From an uncultured Bacilli bacterium (GTDB lineage Bacteria > Bacillota_I > Bacilli_A > RF39 > UBA660): DNA of 64,000 bases. Below are positions 63,530 through 64,000 of the stretch, piece by piece. The stretch's first letter is position 1; each line of letters starts with the position of its first letter. The notes under the pieces were generated by a model. That model was not told the DNA's origin, searched no databases, and saw nothing but the letters and a program-made list of their open reading frames with translations. The translations under genes and the position numbers were made by a program. Location of the stretch: positions 1 through 64,000 of the forward strand of contig CALVIB010000004.1 in the NCBI GenBank assembly GCA_944329375.1, given 5' to 3'.

Positions 63530-64000
63530 TTAATTACTAGACGTAATATATTCCATATTAATTAATCTTACCAATTCAGTAAAATTCATATCTTCAACTT
63601 CTTCATATTTATTATCATCAAATCCAACTGATAGTACATATATAAAATTATCAAAAGAATAAATAACTTCTTTACCAAACTTTATATTTTCTTCTATATT
63701 GTCCGCTTTTGTTAATAAACATATTTGTTGAAATCCTTTATCAATAATTCTTGTATTGCCATCTGGATGTGCTTTTTGAAAATGTTGACTAGGAGTTAGA
63801 GCAATTAAGTTTTCGACATAACCACTGATTTCTTGAAATTCATTTTCAGGAAATATATGGTGCATATTAATTGCATGTCCAACAGCTAATTCATCTTTTA
63901 CTTCTGACAAGCCATCATTAAATGTATCATTAAATGCTCTCAATAATTTTTTTGCTTTTGCTGATTGATATTTAATTAAGTTAGTATTAGGTTTATCAAC
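63530..64000 (-). CDS. HNH endonuclease C-terminal part (cut by the window edge)
   Basis: The minus-strand frame is open through the right edge, so only the last 156 residues are seen. MHHIFPENEFQEISG, ENLIALTPSQHFQKAHPDGNT form an HNH/His-Asn nuclease core, as in the C-terminal nuclease domain of many type II restriction enzymes. The start lies outside the window. Neighbouring DNA is decayed, which fits a mobile defence island. Confidence 0.7.
   Translation of the reverse strand, partial: VDKPNTNLIKYQSAKAKKLLRAFNDTFNDGLSEVKDELAVGHAINMHHIFPENEFQEISGYVENLIALTPSQHFQKAHPDGNTRIIDKGFQQICLLTKADNIEENIKFGKEVIYSFDNFIYVLSVGFDDNKYEEVEDMNFTELVRLINMEYITSSN

Overview
The window looks like the chromosome of a low-GC, standard-code Firmicute, most likely an anaerobic gut member of the Bacilli near the Erysipelotrichales or RF39-type lineages. 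This placement is inferred from the AT-rich composition (about 30% GC by eye), GAGG-type ribosome binding sites, a CIRCE operator, an S-box riboswitch, an agr system, AddAB, a MurE with the DNPR motif expected for diaminopimelate, and two spore-coat-like proteins. TGG encodes Trp and TGA acts as a stop, so this is not a recoded mycoplasma. About 62 protein-coding loci, 13 tRNAs and two broken or partial genes are listed. No rRNA, CRISPR array or intact insertion sequence was seen.

Layout. 1-1400: a 13-tRNA cluster on the minus strand behind a perfect SigA promoter. 1.4-9.3 kb: an S1-domain regulator, a NifU C-terminal scaffold, a CotS/YutH-like and a CotY/CotZ-like spore protein, trpS with a probable metal cluster, a patatin and several membrane or small-domain proteins. 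9.3-17.3 kb: galE, an esterase and MFS pair, then an operon of acyl carrier protein, CocE/NonD hydrolase, phosphotransacylase, butyrate kinase and a membrane protein, with acpS divergent. 17.3-21.5 kb: a 640-bp non-coding stretch holding an unusual palindrome, then secA, hpf and a cold-shock gene. 21.8-24.6 kb: a complete agr-type quorum-sensing locus with agrBD facing agrAC; agrD is only 39 codons. 24.7-39.4 kb: a lipoprotein, a Ca2+ ATPase, a UvrD-like helicase, murE with a membrane partner and asnB, two paralogous muramidase-like exoproteins, zinc-ribbon membrane proteins and a sortase. 39.5-41.7 kb: clpB under CIRCE/HrcA control.

41.8-47.4 kb holds the most interesting accessory system: a TasA-like fibre protein, an ER-type (SipW/Sec11-like) signal peptidase fused to a multi-spanning membrane domain, a DUF5305-like membrane protein, and an 894-residue exoprotein that starts with the same kind of signal segment and ends in a GH3 hexosaminidase domain. 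They lie on one strand behind a terminator with an A/T homopolymer of 24. Next come an SPFH protein and two Tim44-like zinc-ribbon proteins resembling the Bacillus ydjGHI membrane-stress module without PspA, then addB-addA.

56.9-64 kb: secreted or membrane proteins (lipoprotein, G5 protein, cadherin-like protein), metK under a readable SAM-I riboswitch, small hypotheticals, a broken DUF6429 gene, an 850-bp decayed stretch, and the C-terminal part of an HNH nuclease running off the right edge.

How the genes fit together: cell-surface functions dominate (matrix fibre, sortase, muramidases, peptidoglycan precursor synthesis, agr signalling, membrane-stress SPFH), set among housekeeping genes for protein quality control, translation, SAM supply and DNA repair. 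Functions are assigned by recognising motifs and families; no database search was possible.
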